A stretch of DNA of 64,000 nt, taken from Trichoplax sp. H2. Taxonomy: Eukaryota > Placozoa > Uniplacotomia > Trichoplacea. Numbering within the stretch: position 1 is the first letter of the stretch; every line of letters starts with the position of its first letter. Where the stretch lies: contig NOWV01000138.1 in the NCBI GenBank assembly GCA_003344405.1, forward strand, positions 62,001-126,000. Direction: 5' to 3'. Under the pieces are notes generated by a model. That model searched no databases, had not been told where the DNA came from, and was given only the letters and a program-made list of their open reading frames with translations. Shown here piece by piece: positions 48,266-63,398 of the stretch. A program made the translations under genes and the position numbers.

Positions 48266-49891
48266 CTTGTTGGTAACAAAGGCTATCAACGATAGGACAT
48301 GCTTAAGTACATTGTAGTTTCTTATCAAGGATCTCCAATGATTTCTTAATTCGTTTCTCTAATATGATTGTCATTTGGCAGTTATGCTGCTGATGCAATT
48401 GTAACATCTTGACGATTTGAATCGTATGTTGACTCAAAGTAAAATGACTCAGTTAGATTCTGACTAATAACACTAACAAAATACTACTCATGTGTAACTG
48501 TAGTTCATCGATTCCATGTTCAATTAGCCCATGACATTGAAGTGTGTATTATATCCTTGGATATTATATAAAAGGAATTATTTCTAAAGCGAGCCTTGAA
48601 TTCTATAACTCAATGCTGTTGTAGCAATTGATAAGTAATGAGTCTAAGTAGGAATCGTGCAAGTATATATATATATATATGAATGACACCATCTTCATGT
48701 CCTTTTTATTAAGTACGTAGCTATTGACAGTTAGGCCCAATACAGAATGAGAAGTTAATATACGTATATCATACTACAGTACGTTAAGGTAAACATTGAA
48801 GTTTAATTAAAGAAGCTCGAATAGTGTAACTAACTAATGTTAATTTAGCAAAGTCATTGATTATATAATTAGGAATTAATAATTCACTTAAATGAGGCTA
48901 AAGCCATAGAAATTGATTTGACAGTTGAAAGTCATCATTTACAGCTACGCACTCAATTATCTAGCTCAACTAAAACGGTGAAAAGGATAGAGTTATTGAG
49001 AAGATTTTCTCGAAATTACTACGGACTCTTTCAAACAGAAAAAAATATATAGACACAACACAGTCACTATCATAGTATCAATTTTTCACCAGTCATTATA
49101 AAAAAAAAATTGCAAATCATCACCAATACTGTTAGAACAGAACAGAACATGAAGTGCCTACATTCTTTAAAGCTTTACAGCACAAATATTCCAAAGACAG
49201 TAACAGCAGTTACAAACGAGTAATTCTGTTACTGTCACTACGAACAAAGTAACATATTTAGAGGTACCGGTTAACGTTAAACTTTTTCCTTTCCTAAATA
49301 TAGTTGTTAGGATAAAAAAAAGGCTAAGCTGAACTGCTAAATAGTAGATACACGTTTTACCGTAATATGTCAGCACCACGCTAATGATTATAGAAGTTGA
49401 TCACTTAGAGACCTACTACTTTTACACTCAAGGAAAATGTTATCAAAAGCTACTGTAATCGTTCAGCAAGTACACTACGACCGCATCTAACGTAAATTGA
49501 ATTTATTTAAATTGCAAACAGTAATTAAATGTGATTGGACTAAGATTGAAAATTGTTGCATTTCGTTACGTATTTGATAATTAGATTGACGAAAACCTCA
49601 ACATTTCGAGTAATCTCACAAAAGATAGATGAAGCTGTCCATAGTCATAATAAATTTTAAGTCATAATTCTACGCCACTAACAAATTTTGCCTATTTACG
49701 TTGTATTAATGGAATAGATAATCTACTTTTACAATGGTGATAGTACTAATTAAACGATATTAGTATTTCAAAATGTTGCTACTACGATATAGTGTAGTAC
49801 AATAAGTAATTTACTTGTAAGTCACCATCAATGAGCTGTTGTTGATCGTACTTAGAATATTCTATAGACCTTTCAATTTTGATAAGAAGTC
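48266..49891. other. Convergent intergenic region between MEMO1 and RAB1
   Basis: The two 3' UTRs face each other here. An (AT)n tract lies near 48665-48680 and several short A runs follow. The minus-strand frame at 49167-49379 is hydrophobic but unsupported. No RNA gene or repeat array was seen. Confidence 0.45.
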
Positions 49892-53854
<3,963 letters not shown>

Positions 53855-54419
53855 GGTGGTTTGGCGATAATTCTATGTAGTTACAGTAATTAAAATGGAT
53901 ATAAAGGTAGTTGGGTTGAAAGATTTTCCTTGAAAGTGGAAGTGTAACCTAAAAGAAAGAATCAAGAACCGTTAGTTGAAGGCATAACCTGGATCCATTT
54001 GCATTTTTCTGACTGCCTCCTGTCAAGGCTATTGTCAATGACTCCTTTACAGTCTACTCCAACACTGATTCAACACCTTTTTTCACTGGAACTTGGTGCC
54101 ACTGAAAATTTCTCTTTTTTCTTCCTTCAGTACTCTCCAATCGCTGAATGGAGGAATACTGATAATCAAGAGTCTAAATGAAATAATCAATTGTATCTGA
54201 CTAATTGGAAAGTACAAGTTGGACAAGGTGGAAACTTGACAGCGTTGTAAAAGTCCTCCTAGCAAGCAAAATCCCAATCCACTGGCAACGATTTTTTTTT
54301 CTCCAACGAGACGTACAGTAAGTATCTGCTGCTGCTGTGGATATGACGTACTGCCCAGTCACCAATCATGCACCGTCTGACAGTGCGCAAACCCTTGTAT
54401 GCAAATGAAGACGTAGCAA
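53855..54419. promoter_or_regulatory. 5' flank of RAB1, promoter presumed but not resolved
   Basis: This is the unique sequence immediately upstream (on the minus strand) of the RAB1 start codon. No TATA box or other named element is clear. The frames at 53999-54181 and 54083-54277 overlap each other on opposite strands and are not convincing. Confidence 0.3.
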
Positions 54420-56240
54420 GGCTTACAGTACAGTACTGTACAGTACGGTATGGCTGGGTGTCCTTTTTCCCCTCCCTGGTGCATGACTGCTTTTTATCCC
54501 ATACGCCGCCATCAGACTGAAAGGGCACGATCGTACAGTACTGTAGACTGTAGAGTAGGCACGGCACCGGATGGCACCAATACCAAGTACTGTACGGTAC
54601 GATGCTGTACTGTACTGTACAGTACAGTATATGTACAAATATGCAGTCTTGATCCATTACCGCGTGTGACCCTCGAAAAATCCTACAGTATTGTAGTGTA
54701 CAGTCTACAGTGCCACTGTAGACTGGTTTGGTACTGTCCTTGGTGACATGGAGCATGACGCAGCGACCACCCGTACTGTACAGTGTACTGTACAGTACGT
54801 CGCGTGCAGTACGCAACGCTGTCGGATACAGTACTATGTACTGTACGTACGACAGTACAGTATAAATCACCTTTTTGGACAGGCAAGAGAAAAGCTCCTT
54901 TCTCTCCACGGTACTACAGACTGACTGTCTCCAGGACTGGAAATGGGTATCAGTTGACAGTGTACTGTGTATGTGTACAATGGACATCCAATTCATCTTG
55001 CCCTATCGTACAGTATCAGCTCAAACTGGCAACGTGTCCGTGGTGAGACTGTACGGTAGAGGCAGAAATCTCAGTTTTACCGCTACTGTTGAGACGCCCG
55101 ATCGTAAAATTGGGGTGTCATTTCTGACAGTACAGTAATGATTTTGCGAGCTTATACCTATCCAAGGTTGAAGGATTTCAACCCATGACTTGCCACTGCA
55201 GTGTTAAACACCGCTGCTCTACACTAGCGAAGTTGCTGCTTGCTCGCAGCTATGATGAAGGAATTTAATCCCACCGATGACGGAAGTCAGCAACAACTCG
55301 ATAGTATGTCTGACCAATGACCATCAGCTGAGAAAGAAGAATACATGGAGGTCAACTTACTGAGTGTTCAAATGCCATGCACTGTAGCTAGTACAGCACT
55401 GTAGCCAAGAAAATGCGACATTGTTTTCACGCGACTTTCAGCAATCACTCGCATTCATCAAGCCATACTCATACAGAATCCATAGTCAGATCTCAACAGA
55501 AGATACTGTACGATACTTTACAGCTGGCTCCAGTCACCACTACAATCGCTATATAGTACATTTGCATTGGTTAGCATCATTGATTACGACCATAGCCCTC
55601 AAAACAGAAATAATGTCACTCGGACGGACCTGTACACTCAGTGTACAGTGTACAGTGCAAAGTCATCACCACCCCCGCACGGTGGGTGACATCTATTTTT
55701 TGCCCTCCATCGTACTGTACTCTACTGTACTGTACCAGTGTACCCTACCCCGTGCACATGACTTGCGATTTCATATTGTCACATACAAAAGGCCTCTTAC
55801 AATTAGAGGTGCTGTCACCTCCAATGGCCACGCTCACACTCAGCCTTGTCTCATTCTCAGCGATGACGAATCAACCAGTCATGGCATTCCGGGGCAATGA
55901 TGACGTAATGATGTGCGCATGAAAGAATTTTTTAAACAAGAAACGCTATCTGCCATTGCATTGATGGCTCCAACTGCAATGGCATCCATTTTTATACTCC
56001 CTTACCATGGAGTCAAATCCTTTAAACGATTGATAAGTTTTAATAGAACACCAATACATCAGCTTATGATACATAAAATGATGATTGGAAAGAAAGACGA
56101 AAGGAAAAAAAATGAAAAGAGGCGAAGCATGATCCGTTTATAGTACTGCACAGTACAGCAAAACGTACCCCCAGTGGTCCCCCACCCCCACCCCCAAAAT
56201 GAACAGAATTGACAGTACAGTACTATACTGTACACTACAG
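54420..56240. repeat. GTAC-palindrome-rich island (TACAGTACTGTA motifs)
   Basis: Dozens of overlapping pieces of the palindrome TACAGTACTGTA and its relatives (GTACTGTACAGTAC, ACAGTACAGTAC, TGTACGGTAC) are packed mainly into 54425-54860 and recur to about 56240. The region is visibly richer in G and C than its surroundings. It carries long open frames on both strands, for example 54259-54996 (-), 54450-54746 (+) and 55421-55900 (+). The repeated TACTGT/ACAGTA words contain no stop codon in most frames, so these frames are expected without selection. Their products are runs of Tyr, Ser, Thr, Val and Cys. I see no transposase or other domain. Confidence 0.75.
56168..56195 (-). other. Four C5 runs, predicted minus-strand G-quadruplex
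   Basis: The plus strand has four runs of five C separated by AGTGGT, A and A (56168-56172, 56179-56183, 56185-56189, 56191-56195). The minus strand therefore fits the G3+ N1-7 pattern for a four-tract G-quadruplex. It lies at the edge of the GTAC-rich island. Confidence 0.6.
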
Positions 56241-56979
56241 TACTGTAGGTATCGATGGATTCGAATCATTCCAATGATGGATTATTGTACGCATTTGGTC
56301 GATTTTCAGAATAGAATTTTGATACATCTAATTGGAGCACTTAGGATGTTCCAATTAAATTATTTATACAGTATATCATACTGTATAACATAGTATAGGA
56401 AATCAATGGGAAAATAGGATGACATCATGACCTGTAATGAATGCCATAACTGGTCACAAGTCATTTGGCTATGATATCATCCTGTAAAAATACTCGTAAA
56501 TAGCAATAGTAACGCTGGAAAGAGAGATACCTTATTAATTAATTAATTAATAAAAGCATAAAATACATAAAAACAACTATGACCTCATTGATTAGTGCAC
56601 TACTAGCAATGACGCGCGTACCTTAAGGTTAAAGAACGAAAGCTTATAGTACAACAGTACAATACAGATTGGGATACTCGTCCATAATGAATTCACATGT
56701 TACGAATATAATTCAATAATATAATTATCGTAGTAATAGCGCTGCTCGCTGTTCAATTGCAGAAGTAGAAACGCTGATTTCATGAAGAAATCATTTTGAT
56801 TCTAGTCCATCGACATGTAAGGAATAGTTTAATAAACGGACAAAGTCAATATGACTCATCATCCAATTCCATGACAGCTTTACAATTTCCAATACCTCTG
56901 CGATGGTACAAAGATCATGGCTGTATTTTAAAACTCTATTAATATGATCTTAACATTCTACTTGGCTGCGTATCATCAG

Positions 56980-57353
56980 TCAATTCGCTTTCATCATCAA
57001 GTGGACATTGACATCATAATTAGTCTTGGCAGGTAAAATAAAAAAATTATCCATACAACGTGGAATCGGTGGAATATCATCAACCAGCAAGCGCTTAAGC
57101 TCGACCACAATATTTTCGAATTGATGTAGATGATGTAAACGGTCAACCTAACCTGAATATTCATTCATTGTACAAGGGCTACTCTATTCTATTCAGCAAC
57201 ATGTCGGCACTTAGTTGCGCTTCTTTAGATAATTTTAAGTGCTAATAGGACAATCTACCTTGACTGCCGTGCTCTTGATATGTTGTCACAGTACATAGCA
57301 CAAGATTATCTTCAAGCCTTGAAGAAGTTAATACTAAATTTAATATAGTAAAC
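56980..57353 (-). CDS. Exons of an unidentified minus-strand gene, incomplete
   Basis: The terminal exon candidate is 56980-57147: 55 codons plus TGA, open from a TTCAGGTTAG acceptor. It contains VDRLHHLHQFENIVVELKRL, then DDIPPIPRCMDNFFILP, and ends HLMMKAN. A second candidate, 57259-57353, lies between a CATGCAG acceptor and a GTAGAT donor and contains FTILNLVLTSSRLEDNLVLC and TYQEHGSQ. A possible small exon at 57183-57222 (AQLSADMLLNRI) fits 57259-57353 in phase but not the terminal exon, so the chain is unresolved. More open pieces with splice-like borders lie further up the minus strand to about 58.3 kb. The peptides look like a real soluble helical protein, but I do not recognise it. 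Confidence 0.35.
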
Positions 57354-58497
57354 CTGCATGTAAATTACGTGTTGTTTTTTTAACTAGCTTAGCTAAAATG
57401 ATCGCCTACACCCTGGTACCTAATTCAAGGCTTTGAGAAAACAGTTTCTACCTAATTTAGATAACAGTATTACAATAAAATCAGCCTTTAATTTAGAGTC
57501 AATGACCTCACTTTATGGCAGCGTGATAGAGTCCTGCATAAATTAAAATTGAATAGGACTACCATTAATTAGTACACAGTACCGTTCTTGAGCTAAAAAT
57601 AAGTTGAATTAGTTCATATCTCGCTTGTTATGCTTCGCAGTTATAGCAATGCTGGATCTAAACACAAGCAGAATCACTTACCAAGATCCTTCACGCAAGA
57701 ATTTACAATATTTCACTGCTTATTCTTTGCATGTATTAACATCATCATAACCATAGAAATACAACTGGTAGTAGTAATAGCCCGCTACAAACTAGTAGCT
57801 AATTACAGCCTTCATACTATAATAAATATATTTTACCATCCAATTCCTCTCCAAGCAGTACTATAAATTAGTCTTGAATTAGTAGCATTGCTTTCGCTAC
57901 TACGTCGTTACAGCATGTAGTACGTATCGTCCTCGAGTCTTGAATCAATGTAAATTTAATATAGTCCTGCTAATATCAACAATGGCAATGCTATTTCTCG
58001 AGAACGACATCATGAGGAGATTATATTTTTTCAATAGTTTGGCCTAATGCTGTAGTATTTTTCTATATAAATGCGATGGACAAGAACTCATTCCTAGCTG
58101 GACTGAGACATTATTATTCGCTCATAGGCATTGATAGGGATCTTATTAGATCTATACTAAGGTCAACAAACCAATCATTTGGTACGCTATCAGATACAAT
58201 TAGTACTCTAATTATTTCCAGGTCGCAAATTCGTAGAAACGCTAGCTTAGAAACTCATATTTGAGAATACACTGAGCCTACGTCGCCAAAATAAGGACAA
58301 ACTATAACCATTCTTCAAATACAGTGCATTCTTGCAGGATGCTGGAAAGTCATTGCATCATGATACCAACAGATTCATATCAACTTATTGATGGTCGCCA
58401 TTATTATACTTACCAGTATATTCACAGCTGGATTAAATCAATGTATTTGTTAAATTGTAGATATTCCAATTTATTACTAACAGTAAATAATCACTGA
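57354..58497. other. Unresolved stretch, possibly introns and small exons
   Basis: On the minus strand, about 58110-58245 is open (AFLRICDLEIIRVLIVSDSV, then PNDWFVDL) and follows an acceptor-like site. A few shorter stretches between 57500 and 58060 are also open. The plus strand has an open frame at 58076-58264 in the same place. I could not decide which strand, if either, is coding. Confidence 0.25.
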
Positions 58498-59226
58498 TCA
58501 TAGATTCTCATTGTATGTAATTGGATGTCTGGAAGAGGATATCTTCTCTTGGATAGTTATGCTTTCCTGTAGGTATTCTCTGACTAATTCTATATTCAAT
58601 CTCACTTCTTGCAATTCATCTATCATTTTCCTGTCCTTCATCGCAACGATAGATATGTTATATGTATTTAATACATACGATCTAAATTACATAAATAAAT
58701 GCATTTCACATTGGTCCAGTTACGCCTTGCAAAGTATTACTATTATTATCATCGATAGAAATTGGAATTTAAGACCATCTAACGGCGATAGATCATAACG
58801 TATAGAATGATCAAGTTGGCATTGCATGCATTGATGAGACAATGTCTACTGTGCTTTACAAAAATAATGTATAGTTAGAAAGTAGCTACGAGCTTCGTTT
58901 AATCCTAGCATCCTCTCATTCTCCACTGATGCTAATTTCATCTTAATAATATGATGCAGATTCTTACGATAAATAAGGCTTTTGACTTTTCGGTTGATGG
59001 CCTAGTCTCTATATTAGGTATTAAGAAATAAGCAATTTGATGAAATACTTTTCTATTTTATACTCTGATGTTTAGAACTGCGATTATTATATCGAACAAT
59101 TGTTAATTGAGTCTGATTAGCTGCAATGAAACCAGTAATGTCTTGAACTTTGCTTGTTACATCGATTCCAGAGAGCAAAATCGAATCATATGTTGACATC
59201 GAGTATTTTAATTGATTTTTTCGATT
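58498..59226 (-). CDS. Unidentified minus-strand gene with a possible membrane segment (3' part, 169 aa seen)
   Basis: The four-exon model is 59064-59226, 58968-59008, 58724-58845 and 58498-58681, totalling 510 nt (169 codons plus TGA). Every junction agrees in phase. The first exon encodes TYDSILLSGIDVTSKVQDIT and GFIAANQTQLTIVRYNNRSS. The third has a Cys/His cluster (SHQCMQCQLDH) and a hydrophobic stretch (FQFLSMIIIVILCKA) that could cross a membrane. The last exon is a charged helix with heptad character (MIDELQEVRLNIELVREYLQ) and ends HPITYNENL. No start codon is assigned, so the 5' end is missing. I do not recognise the family. The last two exons are the most convincing and the 41-nt exon the least. 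Plus-strand frames over the same bases look less like protein. Confidence 0.45.
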
Positions 59227-59253
59227 CTAGTATACTCGCATATGCTTGTGTAA

Positions 59254-59475
59254 GTGATATTAAGCACTAACTGTATAGGCGGGAGAAAAACACTAAGCTC
59301 CTTTGATACGAGATCTAAAAATACGATTCCTAGCCTATCGCTTATGGCTAATCATTTTGTGTTAGTGATATTAAGCACTAACTGTGCAGGCGGGAGAAAA
59401 ACACTAACCTCCTTTGATACGATATCTAAAAATACGATTCCTAGTCTATCGTTTATTGCTAATCATTACGTCAGA
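59254..59475. repeat. Tandem duplication with a 111-bp period
   Basis: GTGATATTAAGCACTAACTG begins both copies (59254 and 59365). AGGCGGGAGAAAAACACTAA and AAAAATACGATTCCTAG also occur in both copies. A few substitutions separate them. The period is a multiple of three, and both strands are open across it. The minus-strand reading (LGIVFLDLVSKELSVFLPP and a close variant) looks somewhat like protein. Confidence 0.85.
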
Positions 59476-60654
59476 TTGACATTCATTTAAGCAGGTTATG
59501 TCGTAACTAATAAATATGGAGTGAGCATAACAAGACTTTAATAAGAGACCTTAACATATTTGGGTTGTTTTTCTACCTACATAACAAAACATCTAAGTTA
59601 TCTTATCATATAAATATAATTCGCACATGCGTAATGTCATTAATAAATTATAAAGCTAGAGATAGGAACTAATCATATGTTTTCTATTTCACGGCAATTT
59701 CCTGACTGTGACACGGTCACACAGGGATAAGACTGTTCTAAGAGTTTAGCATAGTTTTTATTAATAGAGTAGTCGAAATGCTATCGAATCAAGAACTGAG
59801 AAGTTGAGCATTCGCTCCTCTTTTTATACCATACCACCAAACTTGTGGTGTACACATGGTAATTTAGTAACATAACATTGGCATGGTTCATATAGGGAAA
59901 TAACTCTCAATAAACTATATAGTTTACTATAGATACAACTAGTAAACAACTTTAATTAGCAATAACTAACAAATAGCCAATTAAACGAAGGAGGCTCAAC
60001 ACGCTTATTGCACGTTACTCGCACTTTGCAGTGGGTAATGAGGTCTACCAGTAGAAGCGCTATTAAAGTTATATAATTCGATTAACCCAAGTCTTTCGAT
60101 AATTAATTCATGCAATAGAGTTACATCTATATGTATGCATACAACATGTGTACAGTGACATACTGTATAGCCTTAATTACAGCACCATTAAGGGAAAATA
60201 TTCCCATCGTGTTCAAATATTTCGTTACTTTCGTGTCCCATATGACGTTTATGCGATTATAGGAATTAAAATGATTAAGTTAGAAGTGCAAAAACATAAA
60301 TTATTTAAGAACATTGTAGTTGGAAATAGTTAACTAACGTGACGATTAAAGATCTAAATTTATTGCATCATAAGTGCGAAAAAGAATAAGCGATTATTTA
60401 AGAAGGAGGTAAATGTTTAACTACTATAGTTAGCAATGTCACTGCTAGCTCTAACTCTAAGCATACTGCATTATAACTGGTTCTATGCGTATACGTGTAC
60501 GAGCTCTCCGTTTATTTTCGAGAATTTTTCTAATATTTTCCATTCTAGTTATTTTCTTTCCAATCTGAAAAATCGGTAAATAAAATAATAATATAAATGA
60601 GGTAGCCTAAACGTTCATTTCTAAGGTAATCGACCTCTGGTTTGCTATGTTGAA
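59476..60654. other. Stretch without a recognised gene
   Basis: AT-rich DNA. The plus-strand frame at 60148-60333 is short and unsupported. This interval includes the region downstream of the 403-aa minus-strand gene, so part of it is probably its 3' UTR. No repeats were seen. Confidence 0.4.
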
Positions 60655-61866
60655 TCAAGAGTTGTCTGCAGTTTCGAAGCTTGATAAAGAAATGTTCTCG
60701 ATACTATCACAGTATACATGAGACCAGAAAAATCTGGAGGCATTTTGTAGGCAGCATCCCCATTCAAAGGCTTTTTTTCGATAAAATTGAAATTCTTTGT
60801 TCTGAATTTGGTCTTTATAAATTTCTTCTCCAGCCATTTCATTGGGATACTGTTTATGTGTCGCTGCACAAGCTAGAAATATATCAATAGGACCTGATGC
60901 GATGAGTTCCTTTTTCCAGTCATGAACTGACGGAAGATTGTTAAAATCTCTAGCTGTACTCCCTATTAGAACAATGGCTGGGGTTTCCTTTTTTAAGGAA
61001 ATGAGGGGTACATTCTGATATCCAGTTAAGGTAGCATCAAAATAAAGAAAGATCTCGTTTTCTATCTGATAATTTCTATCTTGGCTCTTGAGCTGAGCGT
61101 GTAAAACTATAGGGATCTTGTATTTAATAGCAGCTTGAATGATTACTTTGCAGACCCAAAAGCATGGCAAGCACTTGAGATGGCGATGAATTATTACAAA
61201 ATCTGCTGAGATTATTTGTTTTACAGTCTGATCCATTTCTAATTGATATGCCAAACTTTGAATTAGCTCTACTGAATGTACGGACAAACTTTGTCTTAAA
61301 TGGCTTACAAGCTTATTAGTAAAATTAGATCCTATGTGACTAATTTCTCCAATTTTTTTTATGTCTGTATACTCGTTCAAAACTAGGGGATTTTCTTTAC
61401 TTGGTGGCTTGGATATTTTCACTTTTGTAAGCAAGTAAGATTGGATTAGAAAATACTCGCTAAAGTTTAAATGAATTTCAATATCACTTTTGAATAAATC
61501 GGATATAGATCTTTTATTAACTATCCGATCCAGATTTTCGATAAGGTTTAGGCAATGTATTCTGACTCGGCTTATCTCCGATAGAAGAGCTTGGCTATCT
61601 ACTGGATATCTCAAGAAAATAAGGGCAATCTGAAGAGATCTAATTTGGCAAGCATTTTCTCCAACAAGTGGATCAAACCTGTTGATATCTTTCTTCGCTA
61701 CGATTTCTAAAGCTTGTTCTGCAGCGATTATTAGTAGTAGATATTCACGGAGACCATTTTCCAATTTTTTGGCTTTATTATTATTAGGATCATAAGGAAG
61801 TAAATGACTTAAGAGAAAATCTCTTTGATTATTGAAAGGAGATCGAAAATTTTTCTCTAATTTCAT
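60655..61866 (-). CDS. Unidentified protein of 403 aa
   Basis: A single open frame encodes 403 aa from ATG at 61866. Two bases before the ATG is a TTTTTACAG acceptor, and 78 bp further up a CA|GTAAGT donor. A short upstream exon, probably 5' UTR, is therefore likely, and this supports the strand and the start. The N-terminal 150 residues are predicted helical and leucine-rich (LENGLREYLLLIIAAEQALE). The C-terminal half alternates short hydrophobic strands and helices (SADFVIIHRHLKCLPCFWVC, KVIIQAAIKYKIPIVLHAQL, ETPAIVLIGSTARDF, GPIDIFLACAATHKQYPNEM). It then ends in an aromatic/Cys-rich stretch (FEWGCCLQNASRFFWSHVYC). The alternating pattern suggests an alpha/beta domain, but no motif identifies a family. 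No signal peptide or membrane segment was evident. Confidence 0.7.
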   Translation of the reverse strand: MKLEKNFRSPFNNQRDFLLSHLLPYDPNNNKAKKLENGLREYLLLIIAAEQALEIVAKKDINRFDPLVGENACQIRSLQIALIFLRYPVDSQALLSEISRVRIHCLNLIENLDRIVNKRSISDLFKSDIEIHLNFSEYFLIQSYLLTKVKISKPPSKENPLVLNEYTDIKKIGEISHIGSNFTNKLVSHLRQSLSVHSVELIQSLAYQLEMDQTVKQIISADFVIIHRHLKCLPCFWVCKVIIQAAIKYKIPIVLHAQLKSQDRNYQIENEIFLYFDATLTGYQNVPLISLKKETPAIVLIGSTARDFNNLPSVHDWKKELIASGPIDIFLACAATHKQYPNEMAGEEIYKDQIQNKEFQFYRKKAFEWGCCLQNASRFFWSHVYCDSIENISLSSFETADNS

Positions 61867-62566
61867 ATCTGTAAAAATGGAATTAAATCGATTGGCTACT
61901 AGTGATGTTCGACTAGAGTTTTAACTAAAAAAGGAAATTAACTTACTGTTGGATTTGCACGAGTTCGAACATAGTACGGTATTTTCTGGCAATATATATC
62001 TATGAATTTCTCCAGAAATTTATGAGTCTAATGGATGACACATTGAACGAATGCTGAAATTAATCCTCAACCAGAAAGGATACAATTCGACGCCAATCTA
62101 CCTTGTGAAGACTTTCAATACACCTAAGCGAATTACGCTAACCGAACTTTACACAATAAAGTTAATGACAATTTCTTTCTTATACCAATAAAATATCATA
62201 TTGCCGATAATTTCGAAGATTAAACTGTCTACAAATATCAAATTTCAAAAAATCGAGAGAATATACGAGGGTGAAATATTGTTGCCTGTTCAAATCAGGA
62301 ACTTTTGAAAAAATTCTTAAATGCCTTTCAAGAAAGTAAACTGCATTGCATGCACATGCTTAATGCAAGCACAATAAATACGCCTTCCGAATATACGAAA
62401 TCCTCTTATTAGCAAACATAGATGATAATGTCATTTCATTTAGGAGTAGGCGAGACAAAAGTATCCAATAATCGAAACTACTATACTACTCTGCCAAACT
62501 ACGTTAATATAATGTTAGAGTAAAGCATCGCTAATTAGAAACCATTCAAAAATATCAGACCATATG

Positions 62567-62588
62567 TTAGGGTTAGGGTTAGGGTTAG
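62567..62588 (+). repeat. Interstitial telomere-type repeat, TTAGGG x3.7
   Basis: Three perfect TTAGGG units followed by TTAG, embedded in ordinary AT-rich sequence. TTAGGG is the usual animal telomere unit. The run is too short and too internal to be a chromosome end. Confidence 0.9.
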
Positions 62589-63383
62589 AGTCATCGCTAT
62601 ATAAAGTAAGTAAGAAGATATAATACAAAAGAATTGAAAGGTTCAAAGCGGAAGAATTGTAATTACTGTTGAAATTCAAGCTTGTAATGTTGTATAGTAT
62701 CTATTGTTGTATAGTTGTACCTAATAATATTAGTCTAGAAGCTGTTATTTTGGAGAAATAATAACTTAATTGAATGCAACCAATACCAAAGTATAATGCG
62801 CGCGAATGGCTAAATGGAGTTGAGTGAGCCAATCTAAAAAAAATAGAAGGATATTACACATCATATACATATGTACTTAAAAGTGAAGAATTATATTATT
62901 ACCAAAACCAGATGGATAGATTGGTGTACAAATTAATCCCCTGGATTCAGAATGATCGCTTACGCCAACTGTCAACTGTGTCGTATTATCGCATTTATAG
63001 CTATGATTGATTGGATTAAGAATGATAATTAAGTAAAATGCTGATTATTTTGTTTACTCACTCGTATTTGTCCTTTAGAATAATCTTTACTGCCACATAT
63101 TAGCATTAGTATCGTCTTATCACAGACACAAAAAAAACTTAGATATTATGATATTATAACAGAATAGTAATAAATCTCAAATAGGTATATAAAATATAGG
63201 AGCTCGAAAGAGCTCGCAGTTGAGACGTACGTATGTATCAAATTGTTTATTCCTACAATTACCTATGTATGATAACTTAACTGTAATAGCATACTTGTTG
63301 TTTAAAAGATGCTGATAACGTAGTTAATATGTTTATAACGACAGATGGAGTATATAAGTGAGATAATGATCAATAAAAATTGT

Positions 63384-63398
63384 TGTGTGTGTGTGTGT
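63384..63398 (+). repeat. (TG)n microsatellite
   Basis: Seven to eight uninterrupted TG units. No gene is near it. Confidence 0.9.

Noticed and set aside
54259-54996. 245-codon minus-strand open frame
   Set aside because: The product is mostly translated TACTGT/ACAGTA repeat (Tyr, Ser, Thr, Val, Cys runs); frames on the other strand are equally open and there is no domain or splice context.
55421-55900. 159-codon plus-strand open frame
   Set aside because: It lies in the GC-richer GTAC island where stops are rare; an overlapping frame is also open and no family resemblance is seen.
58511-58798. 95-codon plus-strand frame
   Set aside because: It is antisense to two minus-strand exons that have matching splice sites, phases and a better amino-acid pattern.
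62567-62588. Chromosome end
   Set aside because: Fewer than four TTAGGG units, with ordinary sequence on both sides.
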